From contig NZ_VFPV01000001.1 in the NCBI RefSeq assembly GCF_006716905.1, forward strand, positions 62,001 to 126,000: 64,000 nucleotides of DNA, in the 5' to 3' direction. This stretch comes from Acidovorax temperans (GTDB lineage: Bacteria > Pseudomonadota > Gammaproteobacteria > Burkholderiales > Burkholderiaceae_C). The position numbers and the translations under genes are program-made. Positions 22,878 through 32,498 of this stretch are shown here, in pieces. A model generated the notes under the pieces. That model was given only the letters and a program-made list of their open reading frames with translations. It had not been told where the DNA came from and searched no databases. How positions within the stretch are numbered: the first letter of the stretch is position 1; the number at the start of each line of letters is the position of its first letter.

Positions 22878-25151
22878 TCAAGCCAACTTAAACGGCAGCT
22901 CCCTCGGCGTCTTCCCCGTCAATCGCGCTACCGCATTCGCAAACGCAGGTGCCAGCGGCGGCAACCCGGGCTCGCCCATGCCGGTAGGCGGCTCGGCGCT
23001 GGGCACGATGTGCACGGCCACCTGGGGCATGTCGGTGATGCGGGGCACGGCGAAGTCGCCGAAGTTGCTTTGCTCCACCACGCCGTCCTTCAGGGTGATA
23101 GCGGCACCGGGCAGGCACATCGACAGGCCCATCAGCGCCCCGCCCTGCACCTGGGCTTCCACGCTCTTGGGGTTGACGGCCAGATTGCAGTGCACGCCAG
23201 CGGTCACGCTGTGCAGCTTGGGCGTGCCGTCTTTGCTGACGGAGGCTTCCACCACGTACGCAACCACGGAGCTGAACGACTCGTGCACCGCCACGCCCCA
23301 GGCGCGGCCTGCGGCGAGTTTCTTTTTGCCGTAGCCGGATTGGTCCACCGCCAGTTGCAGGGCAGCCTTGTGGCGGGGGTGCTTGTCACCCATCAGGCGC
23401 AGGCGGTAGGCCACGGGGTCTTGCTTCGTCGCACGCGCCACTTCGTCCAGCAGGGTTTCCATGGCGTAGGCGGTGTGGGTGCTGCCCACGCTGCGCCACC
23501 ACAGCACGGGTACGTTGACCTGCGGGTGGTGTACCGAGAGGCGCATGGGGATGTTGTAGGGCTCTTTCATGCCCTCCACTGCGGTGGAATCGACCCCGTT
23601 TTTGACCATGAAGCCTTCAAACGGTGTGCCTTTGACAATGGACTGGCCGACGATGACGTGGTCCCACGCCAGGATGTTGCCCTGGGCGTCGAAGCCGATC
23701 TCGGCGCGGTGCACGTGCATGGGGCGGTAGTAGCCGCCTTTGATGTCGTCCTCGCGGCTCCACAGGGTGCGCACGGGGGCGTTGATGCCTGCGGTGCGGG
23801 CAGCCTTGGCTACGCCACAGGCTTCCACCACGTAGTCGCTGGTGGGGATGGCACGGCGGCCAAAGCCGCCACCGGCCATCTGGGTGTGCACCTTCACGTT
23901 TTGGGGCTGCAGGCCCAGCACCTTGGCGGCGGCCATGGCGTCCAGGCCGGGCATTTGGGTGCCCATCCACAGTTCGGCCTTGTCACCATCCAATTTCACC
24001 GTGCAGTTCAGCGGCTCCATGGGCGCGTGGGCAAGGTAGGGGAAGGTGAACTCGGCGCTGATTTTTTGCGGCGCGTTGGCCAGCGCGGCCACATCGGCGG
24101 GGATGGCGATGGAGCCGGTTTTTTGGGCCAGGGCGCGGTACTGGGTGAGCAGCTGGGCGGTGTCGGGTTTTTCGACGCTGGCGGTGTCCCATTCCACCTT
24201 GAGTGCGTCGCGCCCCTGCTTGGCGGGCCAGTAGCCTTCGGCAATGATGGCCACGCCTTCGCCGCCGCGGTCGGTGGGCACGCGCAGCACGGCTTTCACG
24301 CCCTTGATGGCTTTGGCGGTGCTGTCGTCCAGCGACTTGAGCTTTGCACCAAACACGGGTGGGCGGGCCACCACGGCCGTGAGTATGCCGGGCAGGCGCA
24401 CGTCAATGCCGTAGTCTTGCTGGCCGCTGGATTTGGCCTGGGCATCAAGCCGCGTGGTGGGCTTGCCGATGATGCGGAACTGCTTGGGGTCTTTGAGGGT
24501 GACCTTCTCGGGCACGGGCTGCTGCATGGCGGCCTCGGCCAGCGCGCCGTAGGCCAGCTTTTTGCCGCCGGGGCCCACCACAAAGCCTGCGTTGGTGCGC
24601 AGGGTGGATGCGTCTACACCCCACTGCGCAGCGGCGGCAGACACCAGCATGGCGCGGGTGCGGGCACCCAGCTCTCGGTACTGGGTGTACGAGTTTTTGA
24701 GCGAATTGGAGCCGCCCGTGAGGTGCATGCCAAAGGCCGGGTCGGCATAGGCGGGGTTGGCGTCGCCGTGCACGCTGCGCACCTTGGCCCAGTCGGCGTC
24801 CAGCTCTTCGGCCAGGATCATGGGCAGCCCGGTTTGCACGCCCTGGCCAAAGTCCAGGCGGTTGATGGTGACGGTGACGGTGCCATCGGTGTCAATGCGC
24901 ACAAAGGCCGAAGGCTGCTCGAAAGGCTTGAGCCCGGCAGGCGCTGTGCCTGCACCTTGCGCGGTGGCCACCAGCGGGTAAGCCCCCAGCGCAAAGCCGG
25001 ATGCGGCTGCGGCCTTGAGGAAGGTGCGGCGTGCCACGCCTTCGGTGGCGGCGGCATTTGCTTCGGTATTGATAGCGCCTTGCGCTTGATCCATCAGCGC
25101 TACCAGGCCTTTTGGCATGTGGGCGCGGGCGGTGTGAGCGTCGAAATGCAT
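22878..25151 (-). CDS. iorB: Isoquinoline 1-oxidoreductase-like, molybdopterin subunit
   Basis: Large molybdopterin-binding subunit of a xanthine-oxidase-family hydroxylase of the IorB / aldehyde dehydrogenase type (757 residues). A twin-arginine motif (ARRTFLKAAAASG) near residues 40-53 predicts Tat export, typical of IorB proteins. Cofactor-binding segments include INRLDFGQGVQTGLP, MAGGGFGRR and the C-terminal GMGEPGLPPLAPAFANA with the conserved catalytic Glu. Encoded downstream of the 2Fe-2S subunit (iorA). A separate cytochrome subunit is not seen. Substrate unknown; the isoquinoline name reflects family only. Confidence 0.88.
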   Translation of the reverse strand: MHFDAHTARAHMPKGLVALMDQAQGAINTEANAAATEGVARRTFLKAAAASGFALGAYPLVATAQGAGTAPAGLKPFEQPSAFVRIDTDGTVTVTINRLDFGQGVQTGLPMILAEELDADWAKVRSVHGDANPAYADPAFGMHLTGGSNSLKNSYTQYRELGARTRAMLVSAAAAQWGVDASTLRTNAGFVVGPGGKKLAYGALAEAAMQQPVPEKVTLKDPKQFRIIGKPTTRLDAQAKSSGQQDYGIDVRLPGILTAVVARPPVFGAKLKSLDDSTAKAIKGVKAVLRVPTDRGGEGVAIIAEGYWPAKQGRDALKVEWDTASVEKPDTAQLLTQYRALAQKTGSIAIPADVAALANAPQKISAEFTFPYLAHAPMEPLNCTVKLDGDKAELWMGTQMPGLDAMAAAKVLGLQPQNVKVHTQMAGGGFGRRAIPTSDYVVEACGVAKAARTAGINAPVRTLWSREDDIKGGYYRPMHVHRAEIGFDAQGNILAWDHVIVGQSIVKGTPFEGFMVKNGVDSTAVEGMKEPYNIPMRLSVHHPQVNVPVLWWRSVGSTHTAYAMETLLDEVARATKQDPVAYRLRLMGDKHPRHKAALQLAVDQSGYGKKKLAAGRAWGVAVHESFSSVVAYVVEASVSKDGTPKLHSVTAGVHCNLAVNPKSVEAQVQGGALMGLSMCLPGAAITLKDGVVEQSNFGDFAVPRITDMPQVAVHIVPSAEPPTGMGEPGLPPLAPAFANAVARLTGKTPRELPFKLA

Positions 25152-25204
25152 GGTGTTCTCCTGCTCGGTGTTCTTGGGAGGGGGTTGGATGTGGAGAGCG
25201 GGGC

Positions 25205-25300
25205 AAAAAAACTCAGCGAAGCGGTTCTGGCTAGGCGCTGTGTCGCAGGCAGTACTACCAGTACGACAAGACGCAGCAACGACGCCAGAAGAGTTTTTTT
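25205..25300. repeat. Imperfect palindromic repeat between iorA and iorB
   Basis: A 96-bp block starts AAAAAAACTC and ends GAGTTTTTTT, with inner arms TTCTGGC / GCCAGAA and a centre GTAC-tacca-GTAC. The symmetry suggests a large RNA hairpin or a dispersed palindromic element, here inside an operon. I believe similar blocks are common in this family, but that is memory, not a search. Confidence 0.6.
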
Positions 25301-25307
25301 GAACCGA

Positions 25308-25769
25308 TCAGGCCAAAGACTTGGCGGCGTCGTGGATGGCGGCGCGTATGCGCACATAGGTGCCGCAGCGGCACACATTGCCTGCCATGGCGGCGTCGAT
25401 GTCGGCGTCGGTGGGTTTCTTCTTGCCCTTGAGCAGCGCGGTGGCGCTCATGATCTGGCCGCTTTGGCAGTAGCCGCACTGGGCCACGTCGTGCTTGACC
25501 CAGGCGGCATGCACGGCCTTGCCCACCTTGTCGTCGGCGGCAATGGCTTCGATGGTGGTGATCTTCTGGCCCACGGCGGCCGAGATGGGCGTGACGCACG
25601 AGCGCACGGGCGCGCCGTTCAGGTGCACGGTGCAGGCCCCGCACAGGGCCTGGCCGCAGCCAAACTTGGTGCCGGTCATGCCCAGCGTGTCGCGCAGGGC
25701 CCAGAGGATGGGGGTGGAGTCGTCGGCGTTGACGGCAGTATCTTTGCCGTTGATGTTCAAGGTGGGCAT
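25308..25769 (-). CDS. iorA: Isoquinoline 1-oxidoreductase-like, 2Fe-2S subunit
   Basis: Small iron-sulfur subunit of the same molybdo-hydroxylase (153 residues, ATG 25769). The plant-ferredoxin-type cluster is in [17 protein letters not shown] and the second 2Fe-2S cluster in QCGYCQSGQ ... [11 protein letters not shown], the standard arrangement. It passes electrons from the molybdenum centre of IorB. First gene of iorA-iorB, with 156 bp between the two holding a palindromic repeat. Confidence 0.93.
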   Translation of the reverse strand: MPTLNINGKDTAVNADDSTPILWALRDTLGMTGTKFGCGQALCGACTVHLNGAPVRSCVTPISAAVGQKITTIEAIAADDKVGKAVHAAWVKHDVAQCGYCQSGQIMSATALLKGKKKPTDADIDAAMAGNVCRCGTYVRIRAAIHDAAKSLA

Positions 25770-25949
25770 CGTGAGGTTCTCCGGTGGGGGATCAGCTCGC
25801 AGCCATGCGGCTGGGCAGCAAAATAGTGGCGGGATTAAATCCCAACCAGCGTTTTTCTGCTGGCAGTCGAGATTGCGTAGGGTCCATTCCCTGCCCTGCT
25901 CTTGCCCCAGCGCAGCGCGGGGCTGGCGCGTGCATTGCACAATGGCGAA

Positions 25950-26588
25950 ATGACCACATCCATCGCAGACCTTCGCAAGAGCTACGAGCGTGCCGAGCTG
26001 AACGAAGACGCTTCGCACGCCGCCCCCCTGCAACAGTTTGACCAATGGCTGAAAGAAGCCATCAGCGCCGAAGTGCCGGAGCCCAACGCCATGACGCTGG
26101 CCACGGTGGGCAGCGATATGCGCCCCAGCACGCGCATCGTGCTGATCAAGGGCTATGACGAGCGCGGCATTGTCTGGTTTACCAACTACGACAGCCGCAA
26201 GGGCCGCCAACTGGCGGGCAACCCCTACGCCGCCATCCAGTTCCATTGGGTGGAGCTGGAGCGCGTGGTGCGCATTGAAGGCGTGGTGGAAAAGGTGAGC
26301 GACGAAGAAAGCGACGAATACTTCCACAGCCGCCCGCTCGATTCGCGCATTGGCGCCTGGGCCAGCCCGCAAAGCCAGGTGATTGCGGGGCGCGGCGTGC
26401 TGGTGGCCAATGCGGCCAAATACGGCGCGCAGTTCATGCTGAAGCCCCCGCGCCCACCGCACTGGGGCGGCTACCGCCTGAAGCCCGACCAGTGGGAGTT
26501 TTGGCAAGGCCGCAAGAGCCGCCTGCACGACCGCCTGCGCTACCGGCTGGACGGCACCGACTGGGTACGCGAGCGGCTGGCACCATGA
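25950..26588 (+). CDS. pdxH: Pyridoxine/pyridoxamine 5'-phosphate oxidase
   Basis: FMN-dependent oxidase making pyridoxal 5'-phosphate, the last step of B6 synthesis and salvage. 212 residues, full length. Family motifs: [29 protein letters not shown] (FMN/PLP site), [27 protein letters not shown] and the C-terminal [22 protein letters not shown]. Start at ATG 25950. The TGA overlaps the ATG of the next lipoprotein gene, suggesting coupling. Confidence 0.95.
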   Translation: MTTSIADLRKSYERAELNEDASHAAPLQQFDQWLKEAISAEVPEPNAMTLATVGSDMRPSTRIVLIKGYDERGIVWFTNYDSRKGRQLAGNPYAAIQFHWVELERVVRIEGVVEKVSDEESDEYFHSRPLDSRIGAWASPQSQVIAGRGVLVANAAKYGAQFMLKPPRPPHWGGYRLKPDQWEFWQGRKSRLHDRLRYRLDGTDWVRERLAP

Positions 26589-27205
26589 GGCACCAGTCCC
26601 TGCACATACAACCCGCTGTGCACCAACACCCCGCTACGCGCCTGCGCACGGCCCTGTGCCTGGCAGCCGCCTGCGCCGCACTGGCCGCGTGCAAGCCGCA
26701 GTCTGCCCCCCAGCAGCCGGCCGCAGCCACGCAGCAAGCCAATGAGAGCTTTGCCACATTGGTACAAGCCTGCACGCAGTTTGTGGCGGCCCGCACGCCG
26801 CACGTGGGCAAGGCCGATGTTGCGGGGAATATCGTCTGGACGAAAACGGGTTACAGCCCGGCCCAGGTGCAGCCGGAAGTGATGGCCACCGAATCGGCCG
26901 TGACGCCGTTTGTGGGCAAGATCGTCATCAAAGACAACGAGGCACGCGCCACCGCTGCGACAGAGGCGGAGGCCCAGGCCATCACCCTCACCCCGGCGCA
27001 CCTGCTGTCCAACCGCACGCACACCTTTGTGTACAGCTTTGACGGCCAGCAGTGGCGCTGGCAAAACGGGCAGCGCCTGACCAAGATACCGGGCCAGAAC
27101 GACCGCATGGACGAGCTGGCGCTGACCGAGGTGTCTGCCCCCGGGCCGCAGGGCTTTGCAGGCTGCCTGCCCGCCAACATCACACCGCCTGCCGCTACCA
27201 AATAG
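26585..27205 (+). CDS. Predicted lipoprotein
   Basis: 206 residues. An N-terminal signal ends in the lipobox ALAAC (Cys near residue 36), followed by a Q/A/P-rich linker and a globular domain ([21 protein letters not shown] ... [20 protein letters not shown]). Family not recognised. Starts at ATG 26585, overlapping the pdxH stop by 4 nt, so it is probably co-translated. The stop codon lies at the edge of stem-loop repeat copy 4. Confidence 0.65.
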   Translation: MRHQSLHIQPAVHQHPATRLRTALCLAAACAALAACKPQSAPQQPAAATQQANESFATLVQACTQFVAARTPHVGKADVAGNIVWTKTGYSPAQVQPEVMATESAVTPFVGKIVIKDNEARATAATEAEAQAITLTPAHLLSNRTHTFVYSFDGQQWRWQNGQRLTKIPGQNDRMDELALTEVSAPGPQGFAGCLPANITPPAATK

Positions 27206-27255
27206 ATAGCTACCAGCGCTTGACTGATAAGCGCTGGATGCCGATTTGATTGAAA
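27201..27255 (+). repeat. Stem-loop repeat copy 4
   Basis: Plus-oriented copy (atagctaccagcgcttg, loop, taagcgctggatgcc). It begins at the 3' end of the lipoprotein gene and supplies its TAG stop region. Confidence 0.7.
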
Positions 27256-27416
27256 ATTCATGCGGGCGTGCATGAGGCCGGAGCATGCTGGGGCTGCGTT
27301 GCTTGTGCCTGGAGCAGTGCACACCCTCTGCGCGCACCCACCCCATACATCGGCCCTGCCGCTACCATCGGCAGCACCACCCCCCTGCCCTCGCGGCGCT
27401 ACACCACCAGCCCACC

Positions 27417-27773
27417 ATGCTCACGCTTCTGTACTACGCACTGATGCTGCTGGTCGGCTTCGTCTTTTACCGGCACGGCCAAAAGCTGCTCCGCCAAGGG
27501 TATCGGGACCGCAACGGCGAGCCCACCCAGGGCATGGTGGGGCCGGTGGGTTTTTTGGTGCTGGGCGCTGTGGGCTGCTATTTGCTGTTTGCCCTGCTGC
27601 GTGCGCTGGCGCGGGGCGAGGTGCCTTGCGTGGGCAAGGGCTGTGCGGGGCAGATTTACACGCTGGCTGAACAGGCCGGCCCGTACTGGGCCAACGTGTT
27701 TTTTCTGCTGTGGTGCGTGCTGGCGTTTGGCTACGCGCTGTATGTCACGCTCAAGATCTGGCTTCGGCCATAG
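27417..27773 (+). CDS. Small integral membrane protein
   Basis: 118 residues with three likely membrane segments: about 3-20 (LLYYALMLLVGFVFYR), 40-62 (GPVGFLVLGAVGCYLLFALL) and 92-112 (VFFLLWCVLAFGYALYVTL). A loop between segments two and three contains CVGKGC. No family recognised. Chosen start ATG 27417. Single gene after the pdxH unit. Confidence 0.6.
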   Translation: MLTLLYYALMLLVGFVFYRHGQKLLRQGYRDRNGEPTQGMVGPVGFLVLGAVGCYLLFALLRALARGEVPCVGKGCAGQIYTLAEQAGPYWANVFFLLWCVLAFGYALYVTLKIWLRP

Positions 27774-27851
27774 CGGCTTCGTTCCAGGCTAAAACGCCTG
27801 CGGGGTGCGCCTGGGGCACCACCGCCCCAGAAGCGGGTGCCTAGCGCGGGC

Positions 27852-28337
27852 TCAGGCCTGCTGCGCTTGCAGGTAGCCAGGGCGCTCTGCCGTCATGGCC
27901 TGCTTCAGGCGCTGGGTCAGCTCATCGGCCAGCACTTCTTCTGCGCCGGCCTCCAGCCCATCCAGCGCGCACTGAACAATCTGCTCGGGGCTGGTCTTGG
28001 GCACATCAAAGCCACGTGTCAGATCGGTATCGACATAGGCCATGTGCAAGCCCAGCACCTGCGTTTTTGTGCGGCCAGTTCCTGGCGCAGCGCGTTGGTC
28101 AGCGACCAGGCGGCCGATTTGCTGGCCGAGTACACCGCCAGTTCCCCGGCATTGATCCCCAAAAACAAATGCTAGGCCAATGCCGCGATTGGCACCGGCA
28201 ACGGCCCCTGGCACGGCTACGACCAGGCGGCCGTGTCGTTGACCGCGGCGATCAAGGCCTTGGCGCGGGCGGCCTGACCAGCTGGCTGGCGGCTGGCTGA
28301 CCGGCTGGCTGGTGGCCCCATGCGTCGCTTTGACCAC
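27852..28337 (-). pseudogene. Short-chain dehydrogenase, decayed
   Basis: Pieces of an SDR enzyme. The cofactor motif GANRGIGLAF near the start is followed almost at once, in another frame, by the catalytic region ELAVYSASKSAAWSLTN (the Tyr-x3-Lys motif). After a further shift comes the intact tail VLGLHMAYVDTDLTRGFDVPKTS. About 110 residues of the core are missing between the first two pieces, and at least two frame changes are needed. A deletion plus frameshift pseudogene. Confidence 0.7.
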
Positions 28338-28363
28338 ACGGCAACGGCAAGATCACAAACAGA

Positions 28364-29320
28364 TCAGGATCGCCCGATCTGCGCCGCCGGGTTGGGATAG
28401 CGCGGCAGGCGGGGCTGGCCTGCCTTCACGCGGCGCGTAGGCAGGTCTGTGGCCAGGCGCTGTGCGGGCGCCGCGCTGGTGGCGGGCTGGTAACCATGCG
28501 GCACCACCAGCACATCGGTGGGCGCGTGGCGCAGGATGCGATGGGCCACGCTCTCAAACACCAGGTCCGACAGCAGGGAAGCCGGGTGCTTGCCCACCAC
28601 GATCAGGTCGGCCGCCGTGTGCTGCTGCTGCACCACCACCTGCCGGGCGGGGTCGCCCCGGCCGATGGTGGAGGACAGACGGTTGCGGCGCGCGTCATAC
28701 GAGTCGGCCAGCGTGAACATCCTGTCTTGGGCAAACCGCTGGCACTCTTCGCGGTATGCGCGGATGGCGCGTTCGGACACCTCGGCATAGCGCAGCTTGC
28801 CTTCATTGGTCGTGTCGATGGCATGAAACAGCTCGACGCGTGCCGACGGCTGCAATGCAGAGCCCAGTTCCACCAGGCGCTGCGACACCTGCGAAAAATC
28901 CACCGCCACCAGAAGACTCTGGTACGGCTGTGCCGCCGCTTTGCGCACCACCAGCACCGGCCGCTGGCATGCGCGCAGCATGCGCACGGCCGGGTGGGTG
29001 CGGAACCAGGCGGCCAGCCCCCGCGGCGGGGCGGTGCCCCACACCACCAGGTCGGCATCGGCGGCTTCGCGGGCCACATCCGCCGCCGTGAGGTCCATGC
29101 GGGTTGCGGCCTGCACTGTGATGTGGTGCCGCTGCCTGAGCTGCAGCGCATGCTGCGCGAGGCGCACGGCCGCATCCGGTGGCGGCGCCTCGTCGGGGTG
29201 GGCCAGGTACACCAGCTTCAACGTGGCGCGGTGCTCGGCACACAGCAGCGCAGCGCGGGCGATGGCGTGGCAGCCTTTGGAAGAAAAGTCGGTGACGGCG
29301 AGGATGGAGCGAAGGGTCAT
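28364..29320 (-). CDS. Tandem universal stress protein
   Basis: 318 residues with two UspA domains. Domain 1 (1-140) begins LRSILAVTDFSSKGCHAIARAA. Domain 2 (about 150-290) begins YQSLLVAVDFSQVS and ends with the nucleotide-binding motif DLIVVGKHPASLLSDLVFESVAHRILRHAPTDVLVVP, close to the G-2x-G-9x-G(S/T) signature. Domain 1 lacks a clean copy of that motif. A basic C-terminal tail follows. Start ATG 29320. Cytoplasmic stress protein of unknown ligand. Confidence 0.85.
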   Translation of the reverse strand: MTLRSILAVTDFSSKGCHAIARAALLCAEHRATLKLVYLAHPDEAPPPDAAVRLAQHALQLRQRHHITVQAATRMDLTAADVAREAADADLVVWGTAPPRGLAAWFRTHPAVRMLRACQRPVLVVRKAAAQPYQSLLVAVDFSQVSQRLVELGSALQPSARVELFHAIDTTNEGKLRYAEVSERAIRAYREECQRFAQDRMFTLADSYDARRNRLSSTIGRGDPARQVVVQQQHTAADLIVVGKHPASLLSDLVFESVAHRILRHAPTDVLVVPHGYQPATSAAPAQRLATDLPTRRVKAGQPRLPRYPNPAAQIGRS

Positions 29321-29466
29321 GGCGGGCGTGTCCTTGTTGTCGTTGTGATGGGGCCGTGCGCACCCGTGCAGCGGCGGCCACCCGATGTGGCGCCGGCGTG
29401 AAGGGCAATGAGTGCGGGCACGGTGGTCCCGGGCGGCAGCGGGCGCTGCAGTTGCTGAAGCGGCGG

Positions 29467-29910
29467 CTACGTGTGGTAGTCGCCCGAGGCCTCGGGCTGG
29501 AACTGAATGCACTCGATCACGGCCGCGCATTCTTCGCCGTGGGGTGTCTGCCACCTGGCCACATCCCCCTCCCGCAGCCCCAGCAGGCTGATGCCCACGG
29601 GAGACAGCACCGAGATGAAACCGGCGGCCGGTTCTGCGTCTTGCGGGTAGCACAGGGTCACCACCTGGCGCCTGCGGGTGTGCACATCCAACAGCTCGAC
29701 GCGCGAATACATCGTGACCACATCCGCGCGCACGGTGCGCGAGCTGGTGATGTCTGCCTGGGCCAGCAGATCATCCAGAACGGAGGGAAGCCGGTGGCCC
29801 CCCAGCCTGATCAGGCGGGAATGGTCCAGATCGGTGAGCGTGCGCTCGCCGTGAACCACAACAACATCATCAACAACTGCGGCTGCATGCATGAATTGGC
29901 ACTCCATCAA
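29467..29910 (-). CDS. Rnk / GreA-GreB-like regulator
   Basis: 147 residues. The C-terminal half has the GreA/GreB-Rnk FKBP-like fold (RRQVVTLCYPQDAEPAAGFISVLSPVGISLLGLREGDVARW). The N-terminal part lacks the long coiled coil of GreA, so it is closer to Rnk (regulator of nucleoside diphosphate kinase) proteins that bind RNA polymerase. Transcribed in the same direction as the stress-protein gene, about 145 bp upstream of it. Confidence 0.8.
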   Translation of the reverse strand: MMECQFMHAAAVVDDVVVVHGERTLTDLDHSRLIRLGGHRLPSVLDDLLAQADITSSRTVRADVVTMYSRVELLDVHTRRRQVVTLCYPQDAEPAAGFISVLSPVGISLLGLREGDVARWQTPHGEECAAVIECIQFQPEASGDYHT

Positions 29911-30015
29911 ATGCGGCTGTCGCCCAGCGGGAACAGACGGCCACTACCGCGCAAGGCTGGTGCCCGGCGGTGGATGGTTGCGCTGAAAGAGGATGAGGAG
30001 AGAGTGCCGCCGGGC

Positions 30016-30135
30016 TCAGGAATGTGCTGGCGTCTGCTGACAACGCGCAGTCTTCCTGCCCGCCGCACGCGCGCAAGCCGCTGCGTAAAGCAGCGATGCC
30101 AGGGCAGCGGTGGTGTATGCAAGGAGGGTCGTCAT
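30016..30135 (-). CDS. Possible 39-residue membrane peptide (weak)
   Basis: ATG 30135, product MTTLLAYTTAALASLLYAAA followed by a basic tail. One possible membrane helix. No ribosome site stands out, and it lies in a 370-bp gap between the Rnk-like gene and an IS1595 element, so support is low. Confidence 0.25.
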   Translation of the reverse strand: MTTLLAYTTAALASLLYAAACARAAGRKTARCQQTPAHS

Positions 30136-30229
30136 GGCGCCGATTGTAGGCCGCCAGCACGCATCTGGGGCCAATGGCCCCAGGGTTCGTGCCAGATAGG
30201 CGGGGCGCCGCACCCGGCGCCGCAAGCTA

Positions 30230-30281
30230 TCAAAATAATAGCTATTGGCGCTTGACCAGAAAGCGCTGGAACCTGATTTTC
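30230..30281 (+). repeat. Stem-loop repeat copy 5, abutting IS1595
   Basis: Plus-oriented copy (aatagctattggcgcttg, loop, aaagcgctggaacctg). The IS1595 element B begins in its T-rich tail. Confidence 0.7.
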
Positions 30282-31354
30282 GGCTCTTCTAGCGAATGCT
30301 AGTGATGAGTCTTTAAACGCCCTGCAGCGCCCCCATCTCCCAAGCATGACGCTCCTGCGTCTGCCCCAGGAGAAGGCCATGCGACAGCAACAGATGACGC
30401 GCTTGATCCACAGCTTGCCCCAGCTGACGCACCACCAGCTCCAGCAACTGGCAAGCTCTCTGCAGGCTCTGCTCGATCACAGTCAAGCCATCGCCGTTTT
30501 AGAAGCACACGGTGATGCTCCTCGGGCTTGCCCGCATTGCAGCAGCTCCCTGCTCGTCAAGAACGGCTCGGCCAATGGGCTGCAACGTTTCAAGTGTCGC
30601 CATTGCGCACGCACCTTCAACGCCTTGACTGGCACACCGCTGGCGCGTTTGCATCTGCGGGACAAGTGGATGGGTCAGGCACAAGCTCTGAGCGAGGGCC
30701 TTTCGCTAAACCAGGTGGCCCAGCGCCTGGGCGTGGCGCAAAGCACCGCCTTTCGCTGGCGCCACCGCTTCCTGGCCTGCCCAAGCCACCAGCAGGCTCA
30801 CCAGCTTGTGGGCATTGCCGAGGCCGATGAGTCCTACTTCCTGGTCTCCTGCAAAGGCCAAAGAGGGTTGCTGCGCCGTCCTCGCCGGCGGGGCGGCAAG
30901 GCACTGGCTGGCTGCAAGGGTTCGGAGTACACACCCGTACTGATGGCACGAGACCGGGCGGGAGCAACGGTCAACCTCATTCTGCAGACGAGCAAGGCCG
31001 TCAGTGTGCAAGCAGCACTCAAGCCCTTGTTGCCACCGGACACCATCCTGTGCACCGACGGCAGCGTCACTCTGGCCAGTGCAGCGCGGCTCTTGGGTGT
31101 GCAGCACCAGGCGGTGAATGTGAGCCGGGGCCAGAGGGTGAGGGGGCCCTGGCATGTGCAGAACGTCAATGCCTATGTCGGCAGGCTGCGCGGGTGGATG
31201 CAGCGTTTCAAGGGCGTTGCAACGAAATACCTTGATTCGTACCTGGGCTGGTTCAGGATGCTGGACCGATCAGGCCCCACGGGGCTGCAGCCCGCGCTGG
31301 TGCTGGGTGCGGCCATGGGGAATCAAAGTATCACTAGCATTCGCTAGAAGAGCC
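30282..31354 (+). mobile_element. IS1595-family element B
   Basis: A 1,073-bp element with matching ends ggctcttctagcgaatgc and its complement. The flanks are tgattttc (left) and attttttt (right), AT-rich but not a clean 8-bp duplication, so the target repeat may have mutated. It sits in the tail of a stem-loop repeat. Confidence 0.85.
30346..31347 (+). CDS. IS1595-family transposase (element B)
   Basis: 333 residues, a different lineage from element A. N-terminal zinc ribbon (CPHCSSSLLVKNGSANG ... FKCRHC), a helix-turn-helix-like stretch (SLNQVAQRLGVAQSTAFRWRHRF), and a DDE domain starting GIAEADESYFLVS with second Asp in ILCTDGSVTLA. The C-terminus (QSITSIR) runs into the inverted repeat. 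Intact. Confidence 0.9.
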   Translation: MTLLRLPQEKAMRQQQMTRLIHSLPQLTHHQLQQLASSLQALLDHSQAIAVLEAHGDAPRACPHCSSSLLVKNGSANGLQRFKCRHCARTFNALTGTPLARLHLRDKWMGQAQALSEGLSLNQVAQRLGVAQSTAFRWRHRFLACPSHQQAHQLVGIAEADESYFLVSCKGQRGLLRRPRRRGGKALAGCKGSEYTPVLMARDRAGATVNLILQTSKAVSVQAALKPLLPPDTILCTDGSVTLASAARLLGVQHQAVNVSRGQRVRGPWHVQNVNAYVGRLRGWMQRFKGVATKYLDSYLGWFRMLDRSGPTGLQPALVLGAAMGNQSITSIR

Positions 31355-31463
31355 ATTTTTTTATTCAAAAGACAAGGCTCCGCCCTGCCCGCCGGACTGG
31401 GCGGGTTCTTCGGGCCTGGGCAGCGCCCAGGCGTTTGAAGGGGTGCGGGGCGGGCCTGCCGGT

Positions 31464-32498
31464 TTACTTCTTGGTGTAGATCTGGTCGAAGCTGGCGTTG
31501 TCGGCAAAGTGGTCCTTGGCCGCCTTGTCCCAGCCACCAAACGCGTCGTTGATGGTGAACAGGTTCAGCTTGGGGAACTGTTTGGCGTACTTGGCCTTGG
31601 CTTTGTCAGACACGGCGGGGCGATAGAAATGCTTGCCCGCAATGTCCTGGCCTTCTTCGGTGTAGAGGTACTGCAGATAGGCCTCGGCCACGGCACGGGT
31701 GCCCTTCTTGTCCACGTTCTTGTCCACCACCGCGACGGCGGGCTCGGCCAGGATGGAGATCGAAGGCGCAATCACGTCGAACTTGGCGCCGAACTCTTTC
31801 TCCAGCAGGTAGGCCTCGTTCTCCCAGGCAACCAGCACATCGCCCTGGTTGCGCTGCGCAAAGGTGATGGTGGAGCCGCGCGCGCCGGTGTCGAGCACGG
31901 GCACGTTGCCGTACAGCTTGGCGACGAAGTCCTTGGCCTTGCTTTCATCACGGTTCGGACCGCCATATTTGCGCTTGGCAAATTCCCAGGCGGCCAGGTA
32001 GTTCCAGCGCGCGCCACCCGATGTTTTGGGGTTGGGGGTGATCACCTTCACATCGGGGCGCACCAGGTCGTCCCAGTCCTTGATGCCCTTGGGGTTGCCC
32101 TGGCGCACCACCAGCACGATGGTGGAGCTGTAGGGCGAGCTGTTGTGCGGCAGGCGCTTTTGCCAGTCTTTGGGGATCCACCCACCATTGGTGTGCAGGG
32201 CATCGGTGTCGCCCGCCAGGGCCAGCGTGGCCACGTCGGCGTCCAGCCCGTCGATGATGGAGCGCGCCTGCTTGCCTGAGCCACCGTGGCTTTGCTTGAT
32301 GGTCACGTCCTGGCCAGTCTTGGCCTTCCAGTGCTTGGCAAAGGCCTGGTTGAATTCCACGTACAACTCGCGGGTGGGGTCGTACGAGACGTTGAGCAGC
32401 GTCACAGACTGCGCAAACGACGGCAGTGCGGTCAACGCCAAAGCGCCTGCAAAGGTTGCGGCCAATGGAAACTTGATAAAGTCGCGGCGAAAGTTCAT
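31464..32498 (-). CDS. sbp: Sulfate ABC transporter substrate-binding protein
   Basis: Periplasmic sulfate-binding protein (344 residues, ATG 32498). A cleavable signal ends near SFAQ, and the mature part starts [15 protein letters not shown], the Sbp/CysP family hallmark. Other signatures are [15 protein letters not shown] and [16 protein letters not shown]. Normally followed by cysTWA, but here it stands alone, facing a GC-rich hairpin (31417-31432) that could end transcription. It fits functionally with the sulfate assimilation operon 5 kb away. Confidence 0.93.
   Translation of the reverse strand: MNFRRDFIKFPLAATFAGALALTALPSFAQSVTLLNVSYDPTRELYVEFNQAFAKHWKAKTGQDVTIKQSHGGSGKQARSIIDGLDADVATLALAGDTDALHTNGGWIPKDWQKRLPHNSSPYSSTIVLVVRQGNPKGIKDWDDLVRPDVKVITPNPKTSGGARWNYLAAWEFAKRKYGGPNRDESKAKDFVAKLYGNVPVLDTGARGSTITFAQRNQGDVLVAWENEAYLLEKEFGAKFDVIAPSISILAEPAVAVVDKNVDKKGTRAVAEAYLQYLYTEEGQDIAGKHFYRPAVSDKAKAKYAKQFPKLNLFTINDAFGGWDKAAKDHFADNASFDQIYTKK

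Noticed and set aside
23010..25826. 938-codon open frame on the plus strand
   Set aside because: Antisense to iorB and iorA. The translation is His/Gly/Val-rich without motifs, while the minus strand encodes clear enzymes.
30274..31362. Clean 8-bp target duplication for IS1595 element B
   Set aside because: Flanks tgattttc and attttttt are both AT-rich but do not match position by position, so none is claimed.
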